38,467 bases of DNA. Source: Nocardioides sp. GTDB lineage: Bacteria > Actinomycetota > Actinomycetes > Propionibacteriales > Nocardioidaceae. Where the stretch lies: the NCBI RefSeq assembly GCF_016462705.1, contig NZ_JAEMSS010000016.1:1-38467 (forward strand), written 5' to 3'. The position numbers were made by a program, and so were the translations under genes. Below are positions 22,387 to 28,988 of the stretch, in pieces. Below the pieces are notes generated by a model. That model did no database searches and was not told where the DNA came from. It saw only the letters and a list, made by a program, of their open reading frames with translations. Numbering within the stretch: the stretch's first letter is position 1; every line of letters starts with the position of its first letter.

Positions 22387-24441
22387 GGTGCGCCGCGACC
22401 CGACCCCTACCACTGGATGCGGCGGCTGGGCCCCGCTGTTGTGGGTCACCTCGAAGCCGAGCGGAAGTGGTACGACGTCGCGACCGGTCATCTGGCACCC
22501 CTCATCCAGGAGCTGCGTGCCGAGATGACCGAACGGGTCCCGGCTACTGACTCGTCGGTCAGTTGGCCGCAGCACGGGTATTCCTACTACACCGTCCTTC
22601 CCGCGGGAAGGGAGTACGTCCAGTTGTTACGCCGCCGTCACGGCGGGGCCGAGGAGCTCCTCCTCGACGTCAACGTGCTCGCCGGCGACCGGGACTACGT
22701 CGAGCTGGGGCAGTGGGACGTCTCCCCGGACACCCGCCTGCTCGCCTACTCGGTGGACTTCGACGGCGACGAGGTCTACACGCTGCGCTTCCGCGACCTC
22801 GCCACCGGCCAGGACCTCGAGGACGTCGTGCCGCGGTCGGCCCCCGTGGGCACGTGGTCGGCGGACTCGGAGCACTTCTTCTACGTCGTGCACGACGAGC
22901 AGTGGCGCCAGCACCAGGTCTGGCGGCACCGGATCGGCACCCCGACCTCGGCTGACGAGCTGGTCGTGGAGGAGGCCGACGTCCAGTTCGAGCTCGAGGT
23001 GGAGACCTCCCGCACCGGGGACCTGGTGGTGATCTCCTCGGCCAACCGCGACACCAGCGAGGTGTGGGTCGTCGACGCGCACGAGCCCACCACGCCGGCC
23101 CGGTCGGTGGGCGGCCGGCGCCGCGGTGTCGAGTACCGGGCCGAGCACCTGCGCTACCCCGACGGGTCCGACGAGCTGCTGCTGGTGACCGACGACGGGG
23201 CGAGCGAGTTCCGGCTCGTCCGCTGCCCGGTGCCGCAGGCGGGCGACCAGGACGCGTCGGCCTGGCAGCCGCTGCGGGCCGAGGACCCCGCCGAACGTCT
23301 GGAGCGAGCCGACGCGTACGCGGGCCACGTGGTGCTGACCTCCCGCGTCGCCGGGCGGCACCAGCTGCGGATACTGAGGCTCGACGACCTGACCGGCGAG
23401 GGCATCGTGGTCCGGCCGGTCTCCGACATCGCCTCGCTCGCCGCGCCCCCCGACCGCAACGTCGAGCACGACCTGGACCGGATCATCGTGGTCGACGAGT
23501 CCTACCTGCAGCCGCAGGTCTGGTCGTCGGTCTCGCTCGTCACCGGCGAGCGCACCGAGCTGATGCGCAAGGAGGCGCCGGGCTTCGACCCCGCGGCGTA
23601 CGTCGGTGAGCGGCGTTCCTTCCGGTCGGCGGACGGAACGCCGGTCCCGGCCACGATCCTGCGGCACCGGGACACCGTGCTCGACGGCTCGGCAGCCTGC
23701 GTGATGTACGCCTACGGCGCCTACGAGGAGGTCTACCCCGACCAGGAGTGGGACCCGGCGATCCCGTCGCTGCTCGACCGCGGCGTCGTCTACGTGCACG
23801 CGCACGTCCGCGGCGGCGGGGAGGGCGGTCGACGCTGGTGGCTGGACGGCCGCCTCGAGCACAAGCAGCACACCTTCGACGACCACGTCGCGGTGGCCGA
23901 CGGACTGGCGGCGTCCGGTCTGGTCGACGGGTCGCGGATCGCCACCCGGGGGCTGAGCGCCGGTGGGCTGCTCCAGGGCGCGGTGTTCTCGCAGCGGCCC
24001 GGCCGGTGGCGCGCCGTGGTGGCCGAGGTGCCGTTCGTCGACGTGGTCACCACGATGCTGGACGCGACGATCCCGCTCACGGCCAACGAGTGGGACGAGT
24101 GGGGGGACCCCCGCCGGGCGGCCGACCTGGCCTGGCTGCTCGCCTACTCGCCGTACGACAACGTCCCGCCTCCCGGCTCGCGTCCCGACCTGCTGGTCAC
24201 CGGCGCCCTGCACGACGCCCGGGTGATGGTCTGGGAGCCCGCCAAGTGGGTCGCCCGGCTCCGCGAGACCGACCCGGAGTGGTCGCCGCGCTGCCTGTTC
24301 CGGGTCGAGACCGGCGCGGGTGCCCACGTCGGCCCGGCCGGGCGGTTCGCGCACCTGGCCTACGAGGCAGAGATCTACGCCTGGCTGCTGGACCGGCTCG
24401 GGGCGTTGCCGACTACTGACTCGCCGATCAGTAGCGGGTAG
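22324..24441 (+). CDS. S9A prolyl oligopeptidase family protein (oligopeptidase B-like)
   Basis: The 705-residue cytoplasmic serine peptidase cleaves short peptides only. The N-terminus (PPVA, then PDPYHWMRRLGPAVVGHLEAE) and the beta-propeller (GQWDVSPDTRLLAYSVDFDGDEVYTLR, PVGTWSADSEHFFYV) match oligopeptidase B. The catalytic domain has Ser in RGLSAGGLLQG, Asp in ALHDARVMVWEPAKW and His in GAGAHVGPAGR. The start is GTG 22324, 7 nt after TACGGT; GTG 22315 is possible. Its 5' part overlaps the divergent importer gene. Its coding sequence holds two operator copies, at 22545 and 24414. Between about 22580 and 22650 the codons are unusual for the window (TTA, TTG, CTT, GGA, AGG, CGT) and two more palindromes occur. 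The stop TAG 24439-24441 is part of the next promoter. Confidence 0.92.
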   Translation: MTTPPQRPPVAAQEPFEHTGHGAPRPDPYHWMRRLGPAVVGHLEAERKWYDVATGHLAPLIQELRAEMTERVPATDSSVSWPQHGYSYYTVLPAGREYVQLLRRRHGGAEELLLDVNVLAGDRDYVELGQWDVSPDTRLLAYSVDFDGDEVYTLRFRDLATGQDLEDVVPRSAPVGTWSADSEHFFYVVHDEQWRQHQVWRHRIGTPTSADELVVEEADVQFELEVETSRTGDLVVISSANRDTSEVWVVDAHEPTTPARSVGGRRRGVEYRAEHLRYPDGSDELLLVTDDGASEFRLVRCPVPQAGDQDASAWQPLRAEDPAERLERADAYAGHVVLTSRVAGRHQLRILRLDDLTGEGIVVRPVSDIASLAAPPDRNVEHDLDRIIVVDESYLQPQVWSSVSLVTGERTELMRKEAPGFDPAAYVGERRSFRSADGTPVPATILRHRDTVLDGSAACVMYAYGAYEEVYPDQEWDPAIPSLLDRGVVYVHAHVRGGGEGGRRWWLDGRLEHKQHTFDDHVAVADGLAASGLVDGSRIATRGLSAGGLLQGAVFSQRPGRWRAVVAEVPFVDVVTTMLDATIPLTANEWDEWGDPRRAADLAWLLAYSPYDNVPPPGSRPDLLVTGALHDARVMVWEPAKWVARLRETDPEWSPRCLFRVETGAGAHVGPAGRFAHLAYEAEIYAWLLDRLGALPTTDSPISSG
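22545..22564. promoter_or_regulatory. Palindromic operator, copy 3 (TACTGA-N8-TCAGTT), inside the peptidase code
   Basis: TACTGA (22545-22550) and TCAGTT (22559-22564) give one mismatch in the last base. It lies about 54 bp before ATG 22491 and 160 bp before GTG 22386 of the importer operon, so it most likely controls importer transcription leftward. Confidence 0.6.
22596..22646. repeat. Two nested palindromes within the peptidase gene
   Basis: A perfect 16-bp palindrome CCTTCCCGCGGGAAGG (22596-22611) and an inverted repeat CCGCCGT-C-ACGGCGG (22632-22646) lie 32-82 bp beyond operator copy 3. They coincide with a run of rare codons, which suggests the DNA is under a second, non-coding constraint. 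Confidence 0.4.
24414..24433. promoter_or_regulatory. Palindromic operator, copy 4 (TACTGA-N8-TCAGTA)
   Basis: Perfect 6-bp arms TACTGA (24414-24419) and TCAGTA (24428-24433), with one extra matched pair (C24413/G24434). It lies 5 bp before the -10 element of the GcvT-like gene, an ideal position for repression. It falls in the last codons of the peptidase gene. Confidence 0.75.
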
Positions 24442-24444
24442 CGT
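24439..24444 (+). promoter_or_regulatory. Leaderless-type -10 element (TAGCGT) of the GcvT-like gene
   Basis: TAGCGT is followed by 7 nt and GTG 24452. Its first three bases are also the stop codon of the S9 peptidase gene. Confidence 0.55.
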
Positions 24445-24451
24445 GACGCCG

Positions 24452-25648
24452 GTGCGCACCACCCCGTTCCACTCGCGGCTGAGCGAGCTCGACGACCAGG
24501 GACTCTACACGCACTGGCAGGGCACCCTGTCGCCCCTGCGCTACTCGCACGCCCCCAAGCACGAGTACTTCGCGGTGCGGAACTCGGTCGGCGTGTTCGA
24601 CACCTCGCCGCTCTACAAGTACGCCGTCACGGGGCCGGACGCGGAGCGGCTGCTCGCGGGCGCGCTGGTGCGCGACGTCAAGGCGTGCCGGCCGGGGCAG
24701 GCGCACTACACGGCCTGGTGCGACGACCGGGGCTTCGTCATGCACGACGGCGTGGTGTTCCGGCACTCGGCCGACCAGTTCCTGCTGACCGCCGCGCGGC
24801 CGGCGCTGTCCTGGTTCGAAGAGCTCGGCTGCGGGATGCGGGTCGAGCTCGAGGACGTCACCGACGACTACGGGATGCTGGCGGTGCAGGGGCCCCGCTC
24901 CCGCGCGGTGCTGGCGGCGCTGGCGCCCGAGGCCGAGTCGTTGGCCTACTTCGAGCACGTCCCCGCCAAGATCGCGGACACCCCCGTGACGCTGTCGCGG
25001 ACCGGCTACACCGGCGACCTCGGCTACGAGCTGACCGTGCCCGCCGCCGACGCCGTGGCGGTCCTCGACGCCGTGCTGGAGGCCGGCGGCGCGCACAGCA
25101 TCCGGCCGTTCGGCGAGGAGGCCTTGATGACGCTGCGCATCGAGGCCGGCCTCCCGCTCATCGACGTCGAGTGGCACGACAGCCGGCTCGCGTTCAGCGA
25201 CGCCGACCGGGTCACTCCTAGGGAGCTCGGCTTCGGGTGGATGCTCCGCGGCGTCCGCGACGGCGCCCGCCGCTTCGTCGGCTCCGAGGCGATCCGCCGC
25301 GAGCTCGTCGACGGGACGTCGCGGTGGCTCACGACCGGCATCGTCGTCGACTGGGCCGACTGGGACCGGATCTTCCGCGAGGCCGGGCTCTTCCCGCCCA
25401 AGTCCGAGCACCCGCTGCCCTACGAGTCGATGGTGCTGGACGAGGGTGGCGCCGAGGTCGGCTACTGCACCAGCTTCGTCTACTCGCCGGTGCTCCAGCG
25501 GCACATCGGCATCGCCCGGGTCCGGCCCGACCTCGCGGCGGCGGGCACCGACCTGCGGCTCGAGCTCGCGATCGCCCACCACAACACGACGGTGCGGGTC
25601 ACCACCGCGCCGATGCCGTTCTTCGACCCGGAGAGGAAGAAGTCGTGA
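24452..25648 (+). CDS. Aminomethyltransferase (GcvT) family, folate-dependent demethylase-like
   Basis: The 398-residue protein belongs to the GcvT/DmdA/LigM superfamily. These proteins bind tetrahydrofolate and accept a one-carbon unit from a methyl or aminomethyl donor. The folate-binding Asp is probably Asp99 in FVMHDGVVF; the later GYTGDLGYELTVP (near residues 187-199) and FGEEALMTLRIEAGLPL blocks are conserved family elements. As a stand-alone gene without gcvH/gcvP, it is unlikely to be part of the glycine cleavage system. Its neighbours are N-demethylating enzymes, so capture of formaldehyde or a methyl group on folate is probable. GTG 24452 is leaderless-type. It is translationally coupled (GTGA) to the FAD oxidoreductase gene. 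Confidence 0.9.
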   Translation: MRTTPFHSRLSELDDQGLYTHWQGTLSPLRYSHAPKHEYFAVRNSVGVFDTSPLYKYAVTGPDAERLLAGALVRDVKACRPGQAHYTAWCDDRGFVMHDGVVFRHSADQFLLTAARPALSWFEELGCGMRVELEDVTDDYGMLAVQGPRSRAVLAALAPEAESLAYFEHVPAKIADTPVTLSRTGYTGDLGYELTVPAADAVAVLDAVLEAGGAHSIRPFGEEALMTLRIEAGLPLIDVEWHDSRLAFSDADRVTPRELGFGWMLRGVRDGARRFVGSEAIRRELVDGTSRWLTTGIVVDWADWDRIFREAGLFPPKSEHPLPYESMVLDEGGAEVGYCTSFVYSPVLQRHIGIARVRPDLAAAGTDLRLELAIAHHNTTVRVTTAPMPFFDPERKKS

Positions 25649-27243
25649 GCAGCTCGCACGAGTTCGACGCGATCGTCGTCGGCGGCGGCCACAACGGCCT
25701 GACCCACGCGGCGTACCTCGGCCAGGCCGGCCTGCGCACGCTGGTGCTGGAGAAGAACGCGATGGTCGGCGGCGCCGCGATCACCGAGGAGCTCATGCCG
25801 GGCTTCTCTTTCACCACGTTCTCCTACGCGCTGAGCCTGCTGCGGCCCGAGATCATCCACGAGCTCGACCTGGTGCGGCACGGGTTCCTGCCGCTGATGA
25901 TGCCGTCGTCGTTCCACCCGACCGGGGACGGCGGCCACCTGCTCTTCGGCGACGACCACCAGCAGAACCTGCAGGAGATCCGCCGGCACTCGCCGCGCGA
26001 CGTGGACGCCTACGAGCGCTACCACCGCGACCTCGACCGGGTCTGCCAGGTGGTCCGGCCGCTCTTCGACAACCCGCCACCCGACGTCTTCGGCACCGAC
26101 CCCGAGGACCAGGTCGACGTCAAGTGGCTGCTCGACCACCTCGGCGGGGTGGACCGGAAGACGATGCACGACCTGGTGCGGCTGCTGACCGGCAGCGCCG
26201 CGGACTGGCTCGACGACTACTTCGAGCACGAGGCGATCAAGGGCTACCACGCCTCCTCGTCGGTGATCGGCTCCAAGGTGGGCCCGATGTCGCCCGGCTC
26301 GGGGCTGGTGCTGCTGTTCCACAAGATGGGCGAGCACGACGGACACCTGGGCTCCTGGGCCTTCCACAAGGGCGGCAACGGGGGGTTCACCCAGGTGCTG
26401 GCCCGGGCCGCGGTGGCCAACGGGGCGGAGATCCGGCTCGGTGCCGCGGTCTCGTCCGTGTTGACCGAGGGCGGTCGCGCCGTGGGCGTGGTGCTGGAGG
26501 ACGGCACCGAGTTCCGGGCGCCGGTCGTGGTCTCCGCGCTCGACCCGCGGCGTACGTTCCTCGACCTCGTCGAGCCCCGCGAGCTGCCGCTCGACCTCGT
26601 CGACAACGTGCGGCGGATGAAGTTCCGCGGTGTCTCCGCCAAGGTCAACTTCGCCCTGGACGGCCTGCCGGTGTTCCCGGCGCTCCCGGACACCGTCGAC
26701 CACTTCGGCGGCTTCCTCAACATCGGGCCGACGATGGAGTACGTCGAGCGCGCCTTCGACGCCTCGAAGTACGGCTGGTACTCCGACGAGCCCTACATCG
26801 ACGCCGCGGTCCAGTCCGTCGTCGACCCGGACATGGCCCCACCGGGCAAGCACGTCCTGTCGTGCTTCGTGCAGTACGCGCCCTACGAGCTGCGGGGGAG
26901 CGACTGGGAGACCGAGCGCGAGGCCTTCGGCGACAAGGCTCAGGCCGTCCTCGAGTCGCACTTCCCGGGCTTCGGCGACCTCGTGCTCCAGCGCGAGGTC
27001 GTCACCCCGGTCGACATCGAGACCCGCACCGGCCTGACCGAGGGCAACATCTTCGCGGGCGAGTTCCTGGCGCCACAGATGTACTTCTTCCGCCCGGCGC
27101 CGGGCTGGTCGCAGTACGCGACCCCCATCGACGGCTACTACCAGTGCGGCTCCGGCACCCACCCCGGCGGCTGCGTCATCGGGTCGCCCGGCCGGCTGGC
27201 CGCCCAGCGGGTCCTCCGCGACCGGCGAGCCGCCACTTCCTGA
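25645..27243 (+). CDS. FAD-dependent oxidoreductase, phytoene-dehydrogenase-like (CrtI/PYROXD2 type)
   Basis: The 532-residue flavoprotein has the N-terminal nucleotide motif VVGGGHNGLTHAAYL (residues 11-25), then VLEKNAMVGGAAITEELMPGF. The C-terminal FAD block GYYQCGSGTHPGGCVIGSPGRLAAQ is close to the CrtI-family consensus. Such proteins are often annotated as phytoene desaturase-like, but no other carotenoid gene is near. In this operon a role in amine or amino-acid dehydrogenation is more likely (inference). GTG 25645 overlaps the GcvT stop and is preceded by GAGAGGA. The last codons and the stop lie inside the first unit of a 22-bp tandem repeat. Confidence 0.9.
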   Translation: MSSSHEFDAIVVGGGHNGLTHAAYLGQAGLRTLVLEKNAMVGGAAITEELMPGFSFTTFSYALSLLRPEIIHELDLVRHGFLPLMMPSSFHPTGDGGHLLFGDDHQQNLQEIRRHSPRDVDAYERYHRDLDRVCQVVRPLFDNPPPDVFGTDPEDQVDVKWLLDHLGGVDRKTMHDLVRLLTGSAADWLDDYFEHEAIKGYHASSSVIGSKVGPMSPGSGLVLLFHKMGEHDGHLGSWAFHKGGNGGFTQVLARAAVANGAEIRLGAAVSSVLTEGGRAVGVVLEDGTEFRAPVVVSALDPRRTFLDLVEPRELPLDLVDNVRRMKFRGVSAKVNFALDGLPVFPALPDTVDHFGGFLNIGPTMEYVERAFDASKYGWYSDEPYIDAAVQSVVDPDMAPPGKHVLSCFVQYAPYELRGSDWETEREAFGDKAQAVLESHFPGFGDLVLQREVVTPVDIETRTGLTEGNIFAGEFLAPQMYFFRPAPGWSQYATPIDGYYQCGSGTHPGGCVIGSPGRLAAQRVLRDRRAATS

Positions 27244-27290
27244 CCCTCGCGTCGCCACCTCCTGACCCGCGAGCCGCCACTTCCTGGCTC
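27225..27290. repeat. 22-bp tandem repeat, three units
   Basis: The units are 27225-27246, 27247-27268 and 27269-27290. The first unit reads GCGAGCCGCCACTTCCTGAC followed by CC. Unit 2 matches unit 1 at 18 of 22 positions; unit 3 is identical except for its last four bases. The first unit contains the C-terminal codons and stop of the FAD oxidoreductase. No spacer structure of a CRISPR array is present. Confidence 0.8.
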
Positions 27291-27420
27291 GGCACACGGG
27301 CCGGCGCCTGCCGAGGGACGTCCCCGACGTCGGGTGCTGTGTCGCGCCGAGCGGGTCCCGGAGGTCGTGCCGCCGTGTCCCTCCCGCGCGGGACAACGGG
27401 CCCGGTCGACTCCTCCCGAT

Positions 27421-27441
27421 CCGGCGGGGCGGTCCCGCCGG
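27421..27441. promoter_or_regulatory. Inverted repeat upstream of the membrane-protein gene
   Basis: CCGGCGGG (27421-27428) and CCCGCCGG (27434-27441) flank a 5-bp centre, ending 21 bp before ATG 27463. It could be an operator or an mRNA hairpin near the ribosome site. The rest of 27291-27462 shows nothing that I recognise. Confidence 0.4.
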
Positions 27442-27462
27442 CACGCGCCACCAGGAGTCGCC

Positions 27463-28131
27463 ATGACCACGCACCTCGACACCGCCCCCATGGGGATCAC
27501 CGCGCCGCCCCAGCCGGCCGGCCTCCGCGCCCGCCGCTACGCCCTCGTCGCCATGCCGGTCCTCGCGGGCCTCTGCCTGACCCTGGCCGCCGCGATGGAC
27601 CCGGCGGCCGGGATCAGCGGAGACACGATGTTCCAGGAGTACGCCGAGCACCCCGACCCGCTCCAGATCAAGTCGCTGGCCTATCACTGGGCCTACGCCT
27701 TCTGGATCGGCATCGCCCTCGTCGTCGCCAGCCTGGTCCGCCACCGCGGCGTGTGGTTGGCCAACATCGCCGCGGTGCTCGCCTTCGCCGGAATGACCAC
27801 GCTGCCGGGGATGCTGTTCATCGACTGGATCGACTCCGCGGCCGGTCAGCTCTGGGGGACCGAGGGCGTCAACGCCCTGCACGACCGCATGGAGGAGATC
27901 TCGTGGGGCATGCCCTACTTCCAGCTGCCGGGCTTCCTCGGGTTCGCGCTGGCGCTCCCGCTGGCGGCGTTCGCTCTCCAGCGCGCCGGGCTCGTGCGGT
28001 GGTACGCCCCGGCGGCGACGCTCGGCGCGCTGTTGGCGTTCATGGTCTCCAACGCCACCTGGCCGGGCTGCGTCGTCGCCACGGCGTGCTTCGTCGTGCT
28101 GTCCGTCGAGCTCTGGCGCGGGACCAGGTGA
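27463..28131 (+). CDS. Six-helix membrane protein of unknown function
   Basis: I do not recognise this 222-residue protein. After a 25-residue cytoplasmic-looking N-terminus it shows six hydrophobic stretches: near residues 28-48, 70-90, 97-122, 150-170, 178-193 and 195-215. A loop rich in Asp/Glu (ISGDTMFQEYAEHPDP) follows helix 1 and is probably outside, and a second one (VNALHDRMEEISWG) lies between helices 3 and 4. ATG 27463 is supported by AGGAG at about 8 nt distance. It stands alone on the plus strand between the repeat region and a small exported protein. No catalytic motif is visible. Confidence 0.8.
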   Translation: MTTHLDTAPMGITAPPQPAGLRARRYALVAMPVLAGLCLTLAAAMDPAAGISGDTMFQEYAEHPDPLQIKSLAYHWAYAFWIGIALVVASLVRHRGVWLANIAAVLAFAGMTTLPGMLFIDWIDSAAGQLWGTEGVNALHDRMEEISWGMPYFQLPGFLGFALALPLAAFALQRAGLVRWYAPAATLGALLAFMVSNATWPGCVVATACFVVLSVELWRGTR

Positions 28132-28140
28132 CGGTCGCGT

Positions 28141-28156
28141 CGACCCCTCGGGGTCG
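28141..28156 (+). terminator. Possible terminator hairpin after the membrane-protein gene
   Basis: CGACCCC and GGGGTCG (7-bp arms) flank only TC, 9 nt after the stop codon. In RNA the loop would be CTCG with six pairs. No U-tract follows. Confidence 0.35.
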
Positions 28157-28251
28157 GTGACCGCGCGCTCGGAGCTCCTGTCCAGCCCTTCCGCGGAGGG
28201 AGCGGGTCCCCCAGACTGGCGGTCCTTGTCCACGCTCGGAGAGGTCCCCCC

Positions 28252-28926
28252 ATGCCGCGTCGTCCCGCACCCGCCGTCCCGCGCCTCTCCCTGGCGATCT
28301 CGCTGCTCGCCCTCGTGGTCGCCCTGGGCGGCACCGCCGTCGCGGCCGGCCTGGCCGCCAACAGCGTCGGCACCAAGCAGCTGAAGAAGGCCGCGGTGAC
28401 CACGAAGAAGATCAAGAAGAAGGCGGTCCGCACGGCGACCATCAAGGACGGTGCGGTGACGGGCGCCAAGGTCGCCGACGGCTCGCTGGGCAAGGCCGAC
28501 CTGGCCGACGGTGTGCTGCCCGCGGCGCCGGTGACGATCATTCACACCGTCCCCGCTGGGACCGCGCTCCCAGCTCAGACGGTGGGTGGGCTGCGGTTCC
28601 GCCCCACGTGCACGATGAACGGCGGGGAGACGAGGGCCGCGGTCGCGATCGACCCCGCGTCGTTGGCCCCCGACGCCCTTCAGCTCTCTGGGGTGCAGGT
28701 GACGAACGTGGGCCCGGACAGGTTCCCCACAGCGCTCCTCAGTGTTGGTCTGTCGGGCCTCGAGCCGGCGGCGCTCGCCATTCCGGGCGAGGGGACTGCC
28801 ACGACGGCCTACGAGGGGACCGTCCGATCCGGACCCCAGGGCGCCTGGGTCGACGTGTCCCTCGGGGTGCGGGCCTTCCTCGCGGGCAACTGTGAGCTGA
28901 TGATCGTCCTTCGCGTCCTGGGCTGA
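28252..28926 (+). CDS. Exported lysine-rich repeat protein of unknown function
   Basis: The 224-residue protein has an Arg/Pro n-region and a hydrophobic signal (LSLAISLLALVVALGGTAVAAGLAA). The widespread actinobacterial stretch NSVGTKQLKKAAVTTKKIKKKAVRTATIKDGAVTGAKVADGSL then follows, made of short repeats with Val, Lys and Gly-Ala. The C-terminal part (about residues 90-224) has two Cys residues that could form a disulfide (PTCTMN and GNCELM). It is probably secreted or cell-wall associated. GGAGAGG precedes ATG 28252. No enzymatic motif is seen, and the role is unknown. Confidence 0.8.
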   Translation: MPRRPAPAVPRLSLAISLLALVVALGGTAVAAGLAANSVGTKQLKKAAVTTKKIKKKAVRTATIKDGAVTGAKVADGSLGKADLADGVLPAAPVTIIHTVPAGTALPAQTVGGLRFRPTCTMNGGETRAAVAIDPASLAPDALQLSGVQVTNVGPDRFPTALLSVGLSGLEPAALAIPGEGTATTAYEGTVRSGPQGAWVDVSLGVRAFLAGNCELMIVLRVLG

Positions 28927-28938
28927 CGCTCAGCAGGG

Positions 28939-28965
28939 CGGCATGCGTCGGGCACCTGGATGCCG
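28939..28965. terminator. Weak hairpin between convergent genes
   Basis: CGGCAT (28939-28944) and ATGCCG (28960-28965) can pair around a 15-nt loop. It lies between the ends of the lysine-rich protein gene and the secreted repeat protein gene. Confidence 0.25.
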
Positions 28966-28988
28966 GCCTCGGCCGACAGGCGTCGACG

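Noticed and set aside
24452..25648. Glycine cleavage system T-protein (gcvT)
   Set aside because: There is no gcvH or gcvP nearby. The operon and operator place it with N-demethylation enzymes; only the fold is shared.
25645..27243. Carotenoid biosynthesis (phytoene desaturase) function
   Set aside because: The family label fits, but there is no crtB, crtE or other carotenoid gene, and the gene is coupled to a folate-dependent demethylase-like gene.
27225..27290. CRISPR array
   Set aside because: The three units are contiguous without spacers, and there is no cas gene.
25480..28545. A 1021-codon minus-strand open frame across three plus-strand genes
   Set aside because: It covers clear GcvT, FAD-oxidoreductase and membrane protein genes in antisense. 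The composition is low-complexity, and there is no promoter or family match.
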